This document shows, one piece after another, positions 40,590-50,237 of a stretch of DNA of 64,000 bases; position 1 is the stretch's first letter; every line of letters begins with the position of its first letter. The position numbers and the translations under genes were made by a program. This stretch comes from Plutella xylostella. Its lineage: Eukaryota > Arthropoda > Insecta > Lepidoptera > Plutellidae. A model generated the notes under the pieces. It worked only from the letters and a program-made list of their open reading frames with translations. It had not been told where the DNA came from and did no database searches. The DNA is taken from NCBI RefSeq assembly GCF_932276165.1, contig NC_064004.1, positions 3,854,001 through 3,918,000 on the forward strand. The letters are read 5' to 3'.

Positions 40590-41426
40590 TGTCACACTAT
40601 TTTTACACAAATAACGCACTTTAAAGCTAATTTATTTGCAAAAAATAACAATAAAGGTGCTTTTTGTGTCAGCTGTTAGCTGTTAGAGCCATATTTGTTT
40701 TATTCACCACCTGACTGATTTTAAGTCCGCTAACTAGTTGGACGTTTTGTGACGCTTGTACAATCAACGTTCGGCCTTGTCATACAATTGAGTAACGCGA
40801 TAGGAGATTCAACCAGATGTCTGCGACATATATAATTTAACAAATATATAAAATATAATCGGAAACGAGAATTATCTGAAATTATATTTTAGGGTTAATA
40901 AACGGAATCTTCAGAGCTTTGGAAATCTAGTTCCCGGAGTAGAATAGGTACTTTCAATATTCGGGAGAGAAAGCTTTAATAGAAGATTTTTTCGTGGTTC
41001 GAAGCCAATTTTTTATAATTTTCATTTTTTTTAATATATGCGATCTTCTGTACAGTTTGATATCATCAAAATTAAATACATTCTCAATGCAATTTCAAAG
41101 TCTAGGAATTTAGCTCTGAAATTTTAAGAATTTGGTAGTAAAATAGTTCCGGAGATTGGTCTTTTCCATAGTCCTATTTGGATAAGTCGATCAAATATAT
41201 AAATTGAACCAACTCATTAACCAAGATTAGGTTCCAAATCATCCTGAAAAACTTTCACCAATGCCTCTGCTACACTGTGGGGATTTTCAGCATCCATCTT
41301 GTTGATGCTTTCGAAGGTTACAAGAAAAGGAAAGAAACCTCACACTAGCAATGTTTTACATTTTACAGCGAAAGAAAATTTCTAAAAGCGTCAACAGCGT
41401 TTTTTTGTCTAGTGTTTACTAGTTCC

Positions 41427-41531
41427 AGGCCTCCACAAAAGAAGGGCCCCCGCAATAGAGACTTCGAAAAAAAAAACATAGTCCTTTTTTTTTGAAGTCT
41501 CTATTTTGGGGGGCCCTCTTTTGTGGAGGCC
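41427..41531. repeat. Subterminal hairpin of the hAT element
   Basis: aggcctccacaaaagaaggg and ccctcttttgtggaggcc pair, as do atagagacttc and gaagtctctat; the loop is about 20 bp of A/T runs. Confidence 0.75.
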
Positions 41532-41803
41532 CCGGGGCAGTTGCCCCGGTTGCCCTCCCCTAAATCCGGCCCTGTCCCCAAGGTCTAAACTGCCTTCCTA
41601 AGCTTGGACCATTTCCCACCACACTGCGGGTTGGTGGGTTCACATATATACATATATGTAACTATACGGAGAGAAACGATTGAATAAAAATAATTATATT
41701 ACAAAGGAGTTGAATGACGACCGAATGGCGTAGTGGTTAGTTAGTTAGTAGTATAGTTTAAACACAGATATTTGTTCTCGGGTCTTGGATGTGCCTGTAA
41801 AAT

Positions 41804-42152
41804 GGCAATAGGCCCGCCCCCTATTACATTGGGACTAACATAACACTCTGGCGAAAAGTGGGTGCAGCAATGCACCTCTGCCTACCCCGCAAGGGAGTAC
41901 ATTAGTACAGTGTCACAAACTTATCTGTTCCGGTGAGAGCGAACTAAATTGATCTAAGTATATCTGATTACTTACTAATGAATTACATATTGATAAAGAT
42001 TAGATGGGTTCCATAAAACAACAACAGCGAATTACCACTACGGGCAAACATAAAAAGTTATAGAATGAAGAAATATTAGACATTTACGTGAGCTCTCACC
42101 GGAACAGATAAGTTTGTGGCACTATACAAGGCGTGAGAGCGTGTTTTTTATT
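41804..42152 (+). mobile_element. Second copy of the 140-bp SINE-like element, split by a MITE
   Basis: 41804-41907 and 42127-42152 together match 36830-36969. The inserted part is the TA-flanked MITE 41908-42124. Flanking duplication is approximate only (ctgtaaaat / ctgtacaaat). Confidence 0.8.
41908..42124. mobile_element. Tc1/mariner-type MITE, 217 bp
   Basis: Inverted ends CAGTGTCACAAACTTATCTG / CAGATAAGTTTGTGGCACTA, extending through ttccggtgagagc (about 33 bp with two mismatches). TA flanks at 41906-41907 and 42125-42126. The empty site is preserved in the intact SINE copy at 36830-36969. Confidence 0.88.
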
Positions 42153-42239
42153 TTTTTTATTTAACTTTTTACTGTACAAATATTTTGTTTTAATGTTTTA
42201 TTTGTTTGTAATGTCTCTTTGGGAAGGAAACTAGTTTAG

Positions 42240-42380
42240 GGCACCATAATTACATACACCTGCATGCCCTTTTCTACAACGGCTGTCCGGAAGAGATCGC
42301 TTTTACCGATAAGACCGCCTTTTGTGCATATTTATGTTTTAAGTTTTATGGTGTGCAAATAAAGTTTATTATTATTACTT
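42240..42380 (+). repeat. LINE 3' untranslated end
   Basis: gggcaccataattacataca ... gaagagatcgctttta ... gaccgccttttgtgcat ... gcaaataaagtttattatta. This ending recurs in insect non-LTR elements; no coding part is attached. Confidence 0.5.
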
Positions 42381-42961
42381 ATAAGTTGCACGTTGATACA
42401 TTAAGTTACCATTTTAATTTAAAATACTTTAGGAACAGTAAAACGCAAGACGCCCAATATAACAACTTGCTTGTGGAGGATTTTAATGGCATGGCATATT
42501 ATGATAATGATAAATTATATAACATTGATATAGCCCAATAAAACAGTTAGCTACACAAGATATTTTCGAGTTCAGGGGTATCTTATCTACCCATAGGTAC
42601 CTAGCAATAGATGTTTACCTCGTCTCTGCTTAGTTTGGTCTGAAATCTGTAAAGGTAGTACTTTTGAATAATGTAACTAGCAATATTCTTATTTAATTTT
42701 AGTTTGTACAGCCAAGGATTACCTGAACGTAGATGTTACAGACAAAACTTATTAAGTACCTACATATTTTAGTTTTAATGTTTCACCCATAAAACGTTAT
42801 CGTGGATCGTATCAACGCCACTTACCAGACGACAAACATAAAAGTCACGCTATCTGTTTATTCTTATCAGCAGGTCATAATAGTTGTAATGATATCAGTA
42901 ATTTGTACAATTTATTTACTTCAAGTTCCCGCGCGAACCGAGACGGACGTGTGTTTACAAA

Positions 42962-45900
42962 ATGGCCGCCAAAGTTCCGGTTGTCAAGTTCAACAATGGT
43001 CTGACCATTCCCGCCATCGGCATCGGAACTTGGAAGGTATGTAAACATAATAGTCTACGTACCTAGGTACCCCAGTGCACCCTTGCAAGCCACATTTTTG
43101 TGCCAAATACCTACCTACTTGGTTTGTGAGAACGCTGGACGTGCCTGGGAGACGCAAAGCCCACGTTGGCTCAGCTGAGCGACCTTCACTATTTAGCCAT
43201 CCGCTGGCGATAAACGCGACAAGTTCAAAGTCAAGGGGTCAAGGGAGTCGCTTTGTGGACGGTGGTGGCTCACTTCTCAACTCAGAATAATAACGTCGAC
43301 GGACTGACTATTCTCTTTGTCACACACAGAGTACGTTACGTTCATAACCATTAATCTATAAATTGATGTTGATTCTGAAGGCAGAAATTCTAATTTTAAC
43401 GCTGTCAAACTAAAAAATTTGCTAGCATAAAATGACATTTACCGAAACAATCATAGAGTCGAATATTAAACAAAGGAATTAAGGTTTTGACATCGCTAAA
43501 TTTAAAATTTCTGCCTTCAGAATCGATATCTTGTCACTGTCACTATTTTTTTAATATTTTTGTTTTGGTTTTGTATTTTGTGGGTACCGGTTGCCGGTCG
43601 GTAAAATAAAATAATCTCAAATTATATTCCATTCCGTGTGGTCCCGATAGCAGGCAGTTTCCCATTTCGTATCAAATACAATAGCAGCAATGGCCGATAA
43701 AGAATCAAAGGTTAAATTCTACAACGACCTTGAATGTCCAATACTGGGCATTGGGACGTGGAAGGTAAATAAATTATTCACTATGCACTTGTACTGAAGT
43801 CTTCTGTCGCGAACTCGCCACTCAGGATCGATAGTTTCTACGTGGTTCTATGAGATATCTTGTTTCTGGGTTACGTGGTTGTGGCCACAATACATGCAAA
43901 ATTTATAGCACTGCTTTTGGCATCCACAGTCAAAGCCTGGTGAAGTGACACAAGCGGTGAAGGATGCCATCGACATTGGGTACCGCCACATCGACTGCGC
44001 CTTTGTCTACGGGAATGAGCCTGAAGTCGGAGCCGCCATCGCTGCCAAGATACAGGAGGGAGTCGTCAAGAGGTACCTTTTTAGCTGCCATTTTTTATGA
44101 TGGGCACATATTCACCCAAATCTTTTTCGATGAAACACTGTGGCTGAACTGTGTTGGCTGAATTTAATAACATTATTAAATGGATTAGTGATTAACAAAT
44201 TCAGACTCTCCATTTTTGCGATTTCCAATGGTTCCACTCTCCATTTTTTTTAAATTATTTAGCCTTATGCATTGTTTAATTTGCTTGAGCATGGTCAAGT
44301 GTATACACAGCTTTATAGTCTCTATTTTTTATCTACCTATTGATCTAAATACCCTAGTCACTTGAAACATATACTTCAAAACAGCACTTAACTTGTCATT
44401 TCATATCAGTTTTATTTCTATCTTACAAGTTTACAAGTGTATAATTATGCCCTGGCTCTATGTGATGATTCTTGACCTCCATGACAAGTATTAGATAATA
44501 GCTTCAATTGATACCAGAAGGTCTATTCAATTTGATTAAACCCTGAGAGAAAAAGAGAGGTGTTATAAGTTTAAAGTGTCTGTCTGATGTGTGTGATTGT
44601 TTTAAGTTTTTTTATGGTGATAGGTAATGTTATTTTTCAATTATTTGTCTATAATCATAATGCTACCACCATTTCACAAAGGCACTAAGGAGAAAGAAAC
44701 TCCTTGAGTATCCTTTCAAATCCTTTCCAGAGTGGCAGTGGCTGTGTTATTGCCACCATATTATTTAAACTCTATGCCATTTCAACCCTTTTGCCTATAT
44801 AAACTATATCATCCTCCGTCGTTCCAGGGAAGACCTCTTCATCACCTCGAAGCTGTGGAACACGTTCCACCGCCCCGACCTGGTGGAGGGCGCTCTGCGG
44901 CAGACGCTGGCCAACCTGCAGCTCGAGTACTTGGACCTGTACCTGATACATTGGCCTCAGGCGTATAAGGTCAGTTCTATGTGATAAGTAATGACTTACT
45001 TGACTTAATATCCTATGTCCCCAGAAGGGCTAGTACGGGGCGCATTTAAGACGTGACAAGAGTTTTGCATCGCTCACTCACATCGCGCAGCCTCAAGAGC
45101 GAGCGCGACGGAGAAATTTTGTCACGTCTTAATAGCGCCCCGTACTAGCCCTTCTGGATGGGGCAGAGAGCAACCACAGTGACTCTCCATCGCAACCTGT
45201 CTTGAGCTTCGCATTTGATTTCACTCCAAGACTTCCCGATCTTTTTCGCCTCATCCACTACCATGCGTTGCCAGGTCTGCTTGGGACGACCACACTTTCT
45301 CTTACCTTGCAGATTCCAATATACTCTTATTATTGTTATAAATTTTGTACACTCACTAGCAAGGACAAAGTTTCGCTTTCGAAATACTTACAAGAAATAA
45401 TGCGGCTATCGTGTTTTTTCCTTATTTCTAAATATAGCATTTTTAAACACATTTCATTTTGAATTTGATCAAAATGTGGTTTTTATATGGTTATATTTGA
45501 TACTGTATTTTCCTACAAACTATATACAGGGTATTGCAATAGTGGTTTAGTAAGCCAAAAAGCATTGACTCAGGCGGTCAATCTGAATAACACCCCATAT
45601 TGCAGTTTTTGGTAAGACAACCAACCAAACAAACCCTCTCCCTTTCCGGCAGATAAATGAATAAAAAAAAACTCATTCCTTTAACAGGAAGATGGCCCCC
45701 TCTTCCCCACCGACTCCGAAGGCAAGATCCAGTTCTCCGAAGTGGACTACGTGGACACGTGGCGCGCCATGGAGCCGCTGGTGTCTCGCGGGCTGGTGAG
45801 GAGCATCGGCATCAGCAACTTCAACAGCAAACAGGTCGAGAGGCTATTGAAGACGGCCACGGTGAAGCCCGTTGTTAACCAGGTAAAAACTAGTCAATTA

Positions 45901-48299
45901 TACCCAAACTGGTCAATTCTCTACCAGCTGCTCAAATAGAAAAGAGTAGAAAATGCTTTTAGCATCCACCCTTTGTTCACTTATTTTTAAATTTGTGCAA
46001 TCCTAATCCTAACTAATATTATAAATGCGAAAGTAACTGTGTCTGTCTGTTACTCTTTCACGCCAAAACTACCGAACGGATTTGAATGAAATTTGGTATA
46101 CATACGGTCTAGACCCTGGGAAAGAACATAGGCTACTTTTTATCCCGGAATTCCCACGGGAAAACTTTTTAAGGCGAAGCGGAGCGCGCGGGAACAGCTG
46201 GTAACGAAATTAATCTGTCGTGCAGGTGGAATGCCACCCGTACCTCAACCAGTCGCGTCTGAAGGCGTTCTGCGAGGCGCGCGGCATCCAGCTCACCGCG
46301 TACAGCCCGCTCGGCTCGCCGGACCGGCCCTGGGCCCGGCCGGGGGAGCCCCTGCTGCTGGAGGACCCCAAGCTCAAGTCCATAGCCGACAGGTTGGGGA
46401 AGACTCCGGCGCAGATACTCATTCGGTGAGGGAGTAGGGTTAAGCGTTTTTTTTGTTACCCGACTGCCGAAGGAGGAGGGTAATGTTTTTCGATTGTATG
46501 TATGTATGTACGTTTGTCTGTTTCTTTGTTCCCTCTTGTAGCCTAAACGGCTTGATAGATTTTGATGTATGAGGTATCGTTAGAAGCGTATTGATAGCGC
46601 GATGGTTATAGGCTATGTGACGTTACATTAAAATGTACATAGCGCCCTCTAGAGGACATAACGTGATGATCCAAATCACTGTCAATATCGGAAATGTGAG
46701 ATGAGACATAATCAGTATATAGGTAGCATGAATTTTCATCGTGAACGTGAAGTAAAATTCATCGATTAGTTTTGTATGTATGAAAATTCATGCTACCTAT
46801 ATACTGATTATGTCTCATCTCACATTTCCGATATTGACAGAGTAATATGGATAATTTTGAGGGCCAATAGCATCGTAAACGAATTCAGTACTCTTCTGAC
46901 CCCTTAGCATGAATTTTCATCGTGAACGTGAAGTAAAATTCATCGAGTAGTTTTGTATGTGTAATTTTTAGTCCGTGGCGGTATTCATATTTTCATACAA
47001 AATTACTCGATGAATTCTACTTCACGTTCACGATGAGAATTCATGCTAAGGCGCGCGGCATCAAGCTCACGGCGTACAGCCCGCTCGGCTCCCCGGACCG
47101 GCCCTGGGCCCGGCCGGGGGAGCCCCTGCTGCTGGAGGACCCCAAGCTCAAGTCCATAGCCGACAGGTTGGGGAAGTCTCCGGCGCAGATACTCATTCGG
47201 TGAGGGAGTTGAGTTAAGCGTTTTTTTTGTTAACTGTATGGGTAGCATGAATTTTCATCGTCCATACTGACTGAATTATGTCTCATCTGACATTTCCGAT
47301 ATTGACAGTGATTTGGATAATATTGAGGGCCAATAGCATTGTAAACGAATTTAGTACTCTTCTGACCCCTTAGCATGAATTTTCATCGTGAACGTGAAGT
47401 AAAATTCATTCAATTTTGAAACGGCTGTTTTATCGGAAATGAAAGTACACAACATGTAGATTTTAGACAAGCTCAAAATGTAAAACTTCTGAAGGCTCGT
47501 TATTCTAAGTACTAACCACTTACTAACACATAATAATGATGTTCCTCAGTTACCAGATCGACCGCGGCGTCATCGTCATCCCCAAGTCGGTGACTCGCTC
47601 GCGAATCGCCTCCAACTTCGATGTGTTTGACTTTAAGCTGTCGCCCGAAGATCTGAAGTTGATTGACTCGTTCAACAACGACGAACGTTTCGTGCCTATG
47701 ACTGCGTGAGTATACTTATTTAATTTACGATATCATTATACAGGGTGTTGCAATGCGGAACCTTTGTGCATATTCCCAAGGTCTAAACTGCCTTCCTAAG
47801 CTTGGACCATGGGTTCACATAATATCTAGATGTGCTTAATCTAGATATGCAGGTTTCGGAACGATGTTTTCCTTCACCGTAAGAGCGATGGTATACATTT
47901 TACATTGTAATTAAATTCCCAAGAACTCATCGGTACATACAGGGTGTTGCTAAAAGGACATACTAATCCGAAACCGAATCTAAAATCAGAATTTAAAAAA
48001 TCGTGAAAAAAAAATCTCCATAGTAAAAAGTAACGTGACCAACTATTTTCTATGGAAAATGTTATTTTTTTTCACGAATTTTTAAATTCTGATTTCAGAT
48101 CGGGCTTACGTATAACATGCTGCACATGCTGGTTTCGGCTTAGTATACCCTTTTTGCAACAGCCTGTATATGTGAGCGCCGGGATTCGAACCTGCATCTC
48201 TGTGTCTATACTTTTTATTAACTATTTATTAACTTTTAAATATTTATTTCCAGGTCCCTCGGTCACAAATATCACCCATTCGAAAACGACGAGTTTTAA
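42962..48299 (+). CDS. Aldo-keto reductase (aldose reductase-like) with two alternative first exons
   Basis: NADPH-dependent reduction of aldehydes and ketones in the cytosol. Exons: alternative starts 42962-43036 (MAAKVPVVKFNNG...GIGTWK) or 43690-43764 (MADKESKVKFYND...GIGTWK), then 43930-44072, 44828-44969, 45688-45882, 46226-46425, 47550-47705 and 48254-48299 (stop 48297-48299). All phases agree, giving 318 residues, the normal AKR1 length. The catalytic tetrad is visible: Asp and Tyr in DCAFVYGNE, Lys in SKLW, His in LIHWPQ. The cofactor-binding loop is IPKSVTRSRIASN. The two first exons are both 75 bp, end in phase 0 and cannot be used together, so alternative promoters are implied. A partial copy of exon 6 (AKR exon at 46226) lies at 47051-47199. 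Confidence 0.93.
43371..43524. repeat. Fold-back repeat between the two alternative first exons
   Basis: gattctgaaggcagaaattc and aaatttctgccttcagaatc are inverted; inner arms gctgtcaaa / ttttgacatcgc also pair. MITE-like. Confidence 0.65.
45022..45156. mobile_element. MITE with CAGAAGGGCTAGTACGGGGC ends
   Basis: The left end cagaagggctagtacggggc pairs with the right end gccccgtactagcccttctg. Inner arms aagacgtgacaa / ttgtcacgtctt also pair. The same family is at 53920-54055 and, diverged, at 53640-53780. Confidence 0.8.
46003..46200 (-). repeat. (GACA)n-tailed SINE-like repeat, reverse copy in AKR intron
   Basis: Reverse complement of the family at 7131-7355; ends 25 bp before the acceptor of the next exon (46226), with only two or three GACA units. 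Confidence 0.8.
46679..46840. repeat. Near-perfect 61-bp inverted repeat (fold-back) in AKR intron
   Basis: ctgtcaatatcggaaatgtg ... tagcatgaattttcat pairs essentially perfectly with atgaaaattcatgcta ... cacatttccgatattgacag; loop about 40 bp. A second, related fold-back follows at 46903-47050 (cttagcatgaattttcatcg / cgatgagaattcatgctaag). Confidence 0.85.
47051..47199 (+). pseudogene. Partial downstream copy of the AKR exon 46226-46425
   Basis: Repeats the last 149 bases of the exon (RGIKLTAYSPLGSPDRPW ... GKSPAQILIR) and its donor cg|GTGAGG plus the start of the intron, but lacks the first third (VECHPYLNQSRLKAF) and any acceptor; a fold-back ends directly at its left edge. Differences from the parent are few (QLTAY to KLTAY, KTPAQ to KSPAQ). 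Downstream fold-back sequence is also duplicated (46830-46945 and 47290-47405). Confidence 0.85.
47755..48230 (-). repeat. tRNA-related SINE (reverse), split by a MITE
   Basis: Contains ggtctaaactgcc and aagcttggaccatggg, then tttccttcaccgtaagagcg, then gggattcgaacc at about 48181-48192, the reverse of a tRNA B-box (GGTTCGAATCCC). The MITE 47940-48166 separates the two parts. Confidence 0.6.
47940..48166. mobile_element. TA-flanked MITE (CAGGGTGTTGC family)
   Basis: Ends CAGGGTGTTGCTAAAAGGAC / GCAACAGCCTG with inner gaaacc / ggtttcgg arms; TA at 47938-47939 and 48167-48168. A second internal inverted repeat (tttaaaaaatcgtgaaaa / ttttcacgaatttttaaa) is centred near 48030. Confidence 0.75.
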
Positions 48300-48492
48300 G
48301 GATCAAACACAATATTTACTTATTTATAAGATCAAAAAAGTTTCATTTAAAATGAATAATATATCTTTGTGATAACATTTTCAGTAAGTTTAAAACTTAA
48401 ATCAGTCTGTTATGGTTCTATATATATTAGAATTATTAAATATTATGTGTTGTATATACTTAAACTTTATTTTTAATCATCACTGTAATTAC

Positions 48493-48498
48493 AATAAA
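48493..48498 (+). terminator. Polyadenylation signal of the aldo-keto reductase
   Basis: AATAAA about 195 bp after the stop codon in AT-rich sequence; no other good signal precedes it at a typical spacing. Confidence 0.5.
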
Positions 48499-49637
48499 AG
48501 ACGTATATTCGAAAATAATAATTTAATTGCAATACAAAATGTCTTTAAACATTAAATACTATAAATTCATGCTTAACATAATAATATTTATAACCAACTC
48601 TACCTACATAACACAAGAAGCTGCATTTACACAAAGGAAAATATCTGACTACAAAAAAATACAGCGTGAATTATCTTTAAATTTTCGAGTAAATTAACTA
48701 AAAGTAAACTTATACAGGATGACCCTCTCATGAGTATGGAAAGTCCGAGTTTTTACTCCGTTAGAGAAGCGGTGAGTAAACGTGAATATGTATGGTGCGG
48801 GAGAGACGCCTAGCGGTAAGTAGCTGAACTACACTGCGCTAAGTTTCACTTCTCAGTCGGTAATGAAAAACTCGCACTTGGCCCTCAGCACTGGAAGTTA
48901 GTAATATATCTACTCTCTTGTACAGACAAAATATAAATCTGTTTACAGTGTACCATTTGCCATTTTGATAATTTAAGTAGGTACTTAGTTTTTACGGCAA
49001 GCTAGATAAGTTAATGGGTCTCCAAAACAGTTTATTCCAGATTTATTGGTAGTGATTCATTCGTTGAAGCTTCTTCATATATTTGATAGTAATACGGTTT
49101 GTAGACAAAACAATAATTAAATGCAACGACATTGGTCTCTAAGCTTAAATTGCAAAAATATACCTAGTAAGGCAAAGCAGATTTTGCAGTTAACTAGTGT
49201 TGCCATATCTTCCCTATGTATGTCATAAGTATGATAATAACAATAAGGATACATTTGTAGCGATTCTAAAGGCACTAAAATTTAAAGTATTTCTTTGAAA
49301 TTCGACTTTATGATTAGCTGCGTAACTCTCATTAAACTTACATACTCCAAATTGAAGTTTTAATAATGCTTAAATATATTTTGTGCCTTTAGAATCTTTT
49401 CCATTTTATGTATCTTTCATTCATTGCAACATTGCCTTTTCCAACTATACACATAAATAATTTTGTAAATACACATAAAAATCTCACTTTAATGATTAAA
49501 TCGATATGACATGACTTAAAAACTGCAGCAGATAAGTTAGAAATTATGAGATAAGTTATTAATTTATTAACAGTCTAGTTTGATAGATGCGAAACAAGAC
49601 GTCGACCGTTGAAGTTGTCTTTCAAATTTATTTTTTA
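48499..49637. other. Intergenic spacer between AKR and ARP1
   Basis: AT-rich, no gene. A diverged fold-back is visible at about 48713-48890 (aagtccgagtttttactccg / cggtaatgaaaaactcgcac). Confidence 0.5.
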
Positions 49638-49843
49638 CTAGCTGTTCCCGCGCGCTTCGCTTCGCCTTAAAGAGTTTTCCCGTGGGAATTCCGGGATAAA
49701 AAGTAGCCTATGTTCTTTCCCAGGGTCTAGACCGTATGTATACCAAATTTCATTCAAATCCGTTCAGTAGTTTTGGCGTGAAAGAGTAACAGACAGACAG
49801 ACAGACACAGTTACTTTCGCATTTATAATATTAGTTAGGATTA
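49638..49843 (+). repeat. (GACA)n-tailed SINE-like repeat, intergenic copy
   Basis: ctagctgttcccgcgcgctt to ttataatattagttaggatt, four GACA units. Close to the consensus of the other copies. Confidence 0.8.
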
Positions 49844-50237
49844 AGTTTATAAAGCGTCTTGCATTGTTTGTTATTGTGTTTGTTACCTATGTAGTAATAT
49901 TTTTTATCAAGACTATCTCTTAAGTATCAAGCCTCAACGGTAGCCATCTCATTTCCGAACATAACCCAAGTACAGATTTTCACAGTTTATCATAGATTAA
50001 CAATATATATTATCAACAAGATGGTGTGTCACATGCAAAAACAAAGCAAAAAACTGTCTGCATTATGTTTACTGTCAAATTCTAGAAGCTAATGACAACC
50101 ATTGTACCAATGAATCAAGTAACAAATCTTCTAATCGCACTAATTCAAAAAGAGCACACTTGAAATTTGCCGACACATTTGTTTTGCACCGACACTCCAT
50201 CTAGTTGATAGTATTGTTTATCTTAGACGAGAACCGT

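Larger units (their letters stand above)
39337..41574. mobile_element. hAT-type transposon, non-autonomous, 2238 bp
   Basis: Ends CAGGGCCGGATTTAG / CTAAATCCGGCCCTG are perfect inverted repeats; the 8-bp target duplication TCCCCAAG lies at 39329-39336 and 41575-41582. Both features are typical of hAT elements. No transposase frame is left. It interrupts the repeat family also seen at 1975-2110, whose sequence resumes at 41583 as ggtctaaactgcc-type. A second element (39824-40589) is nested inside. Confidence 0.9.

Noticed and set aside
43075..43290. 71-codon frame directly after the first AKR exon
   Set aside because: It begins in the intron past a strong GTATGT donor, has no domain, and the AKR exons join perfectly without it.
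48181..48192. tRNA gene suggested by the B-box-like gggattcgaacc
   Set aside because: No cloverleaf or A-box is recognisable at proper spacing; it lies in a repeat family, so it is a tRNA-derived SINE at best.
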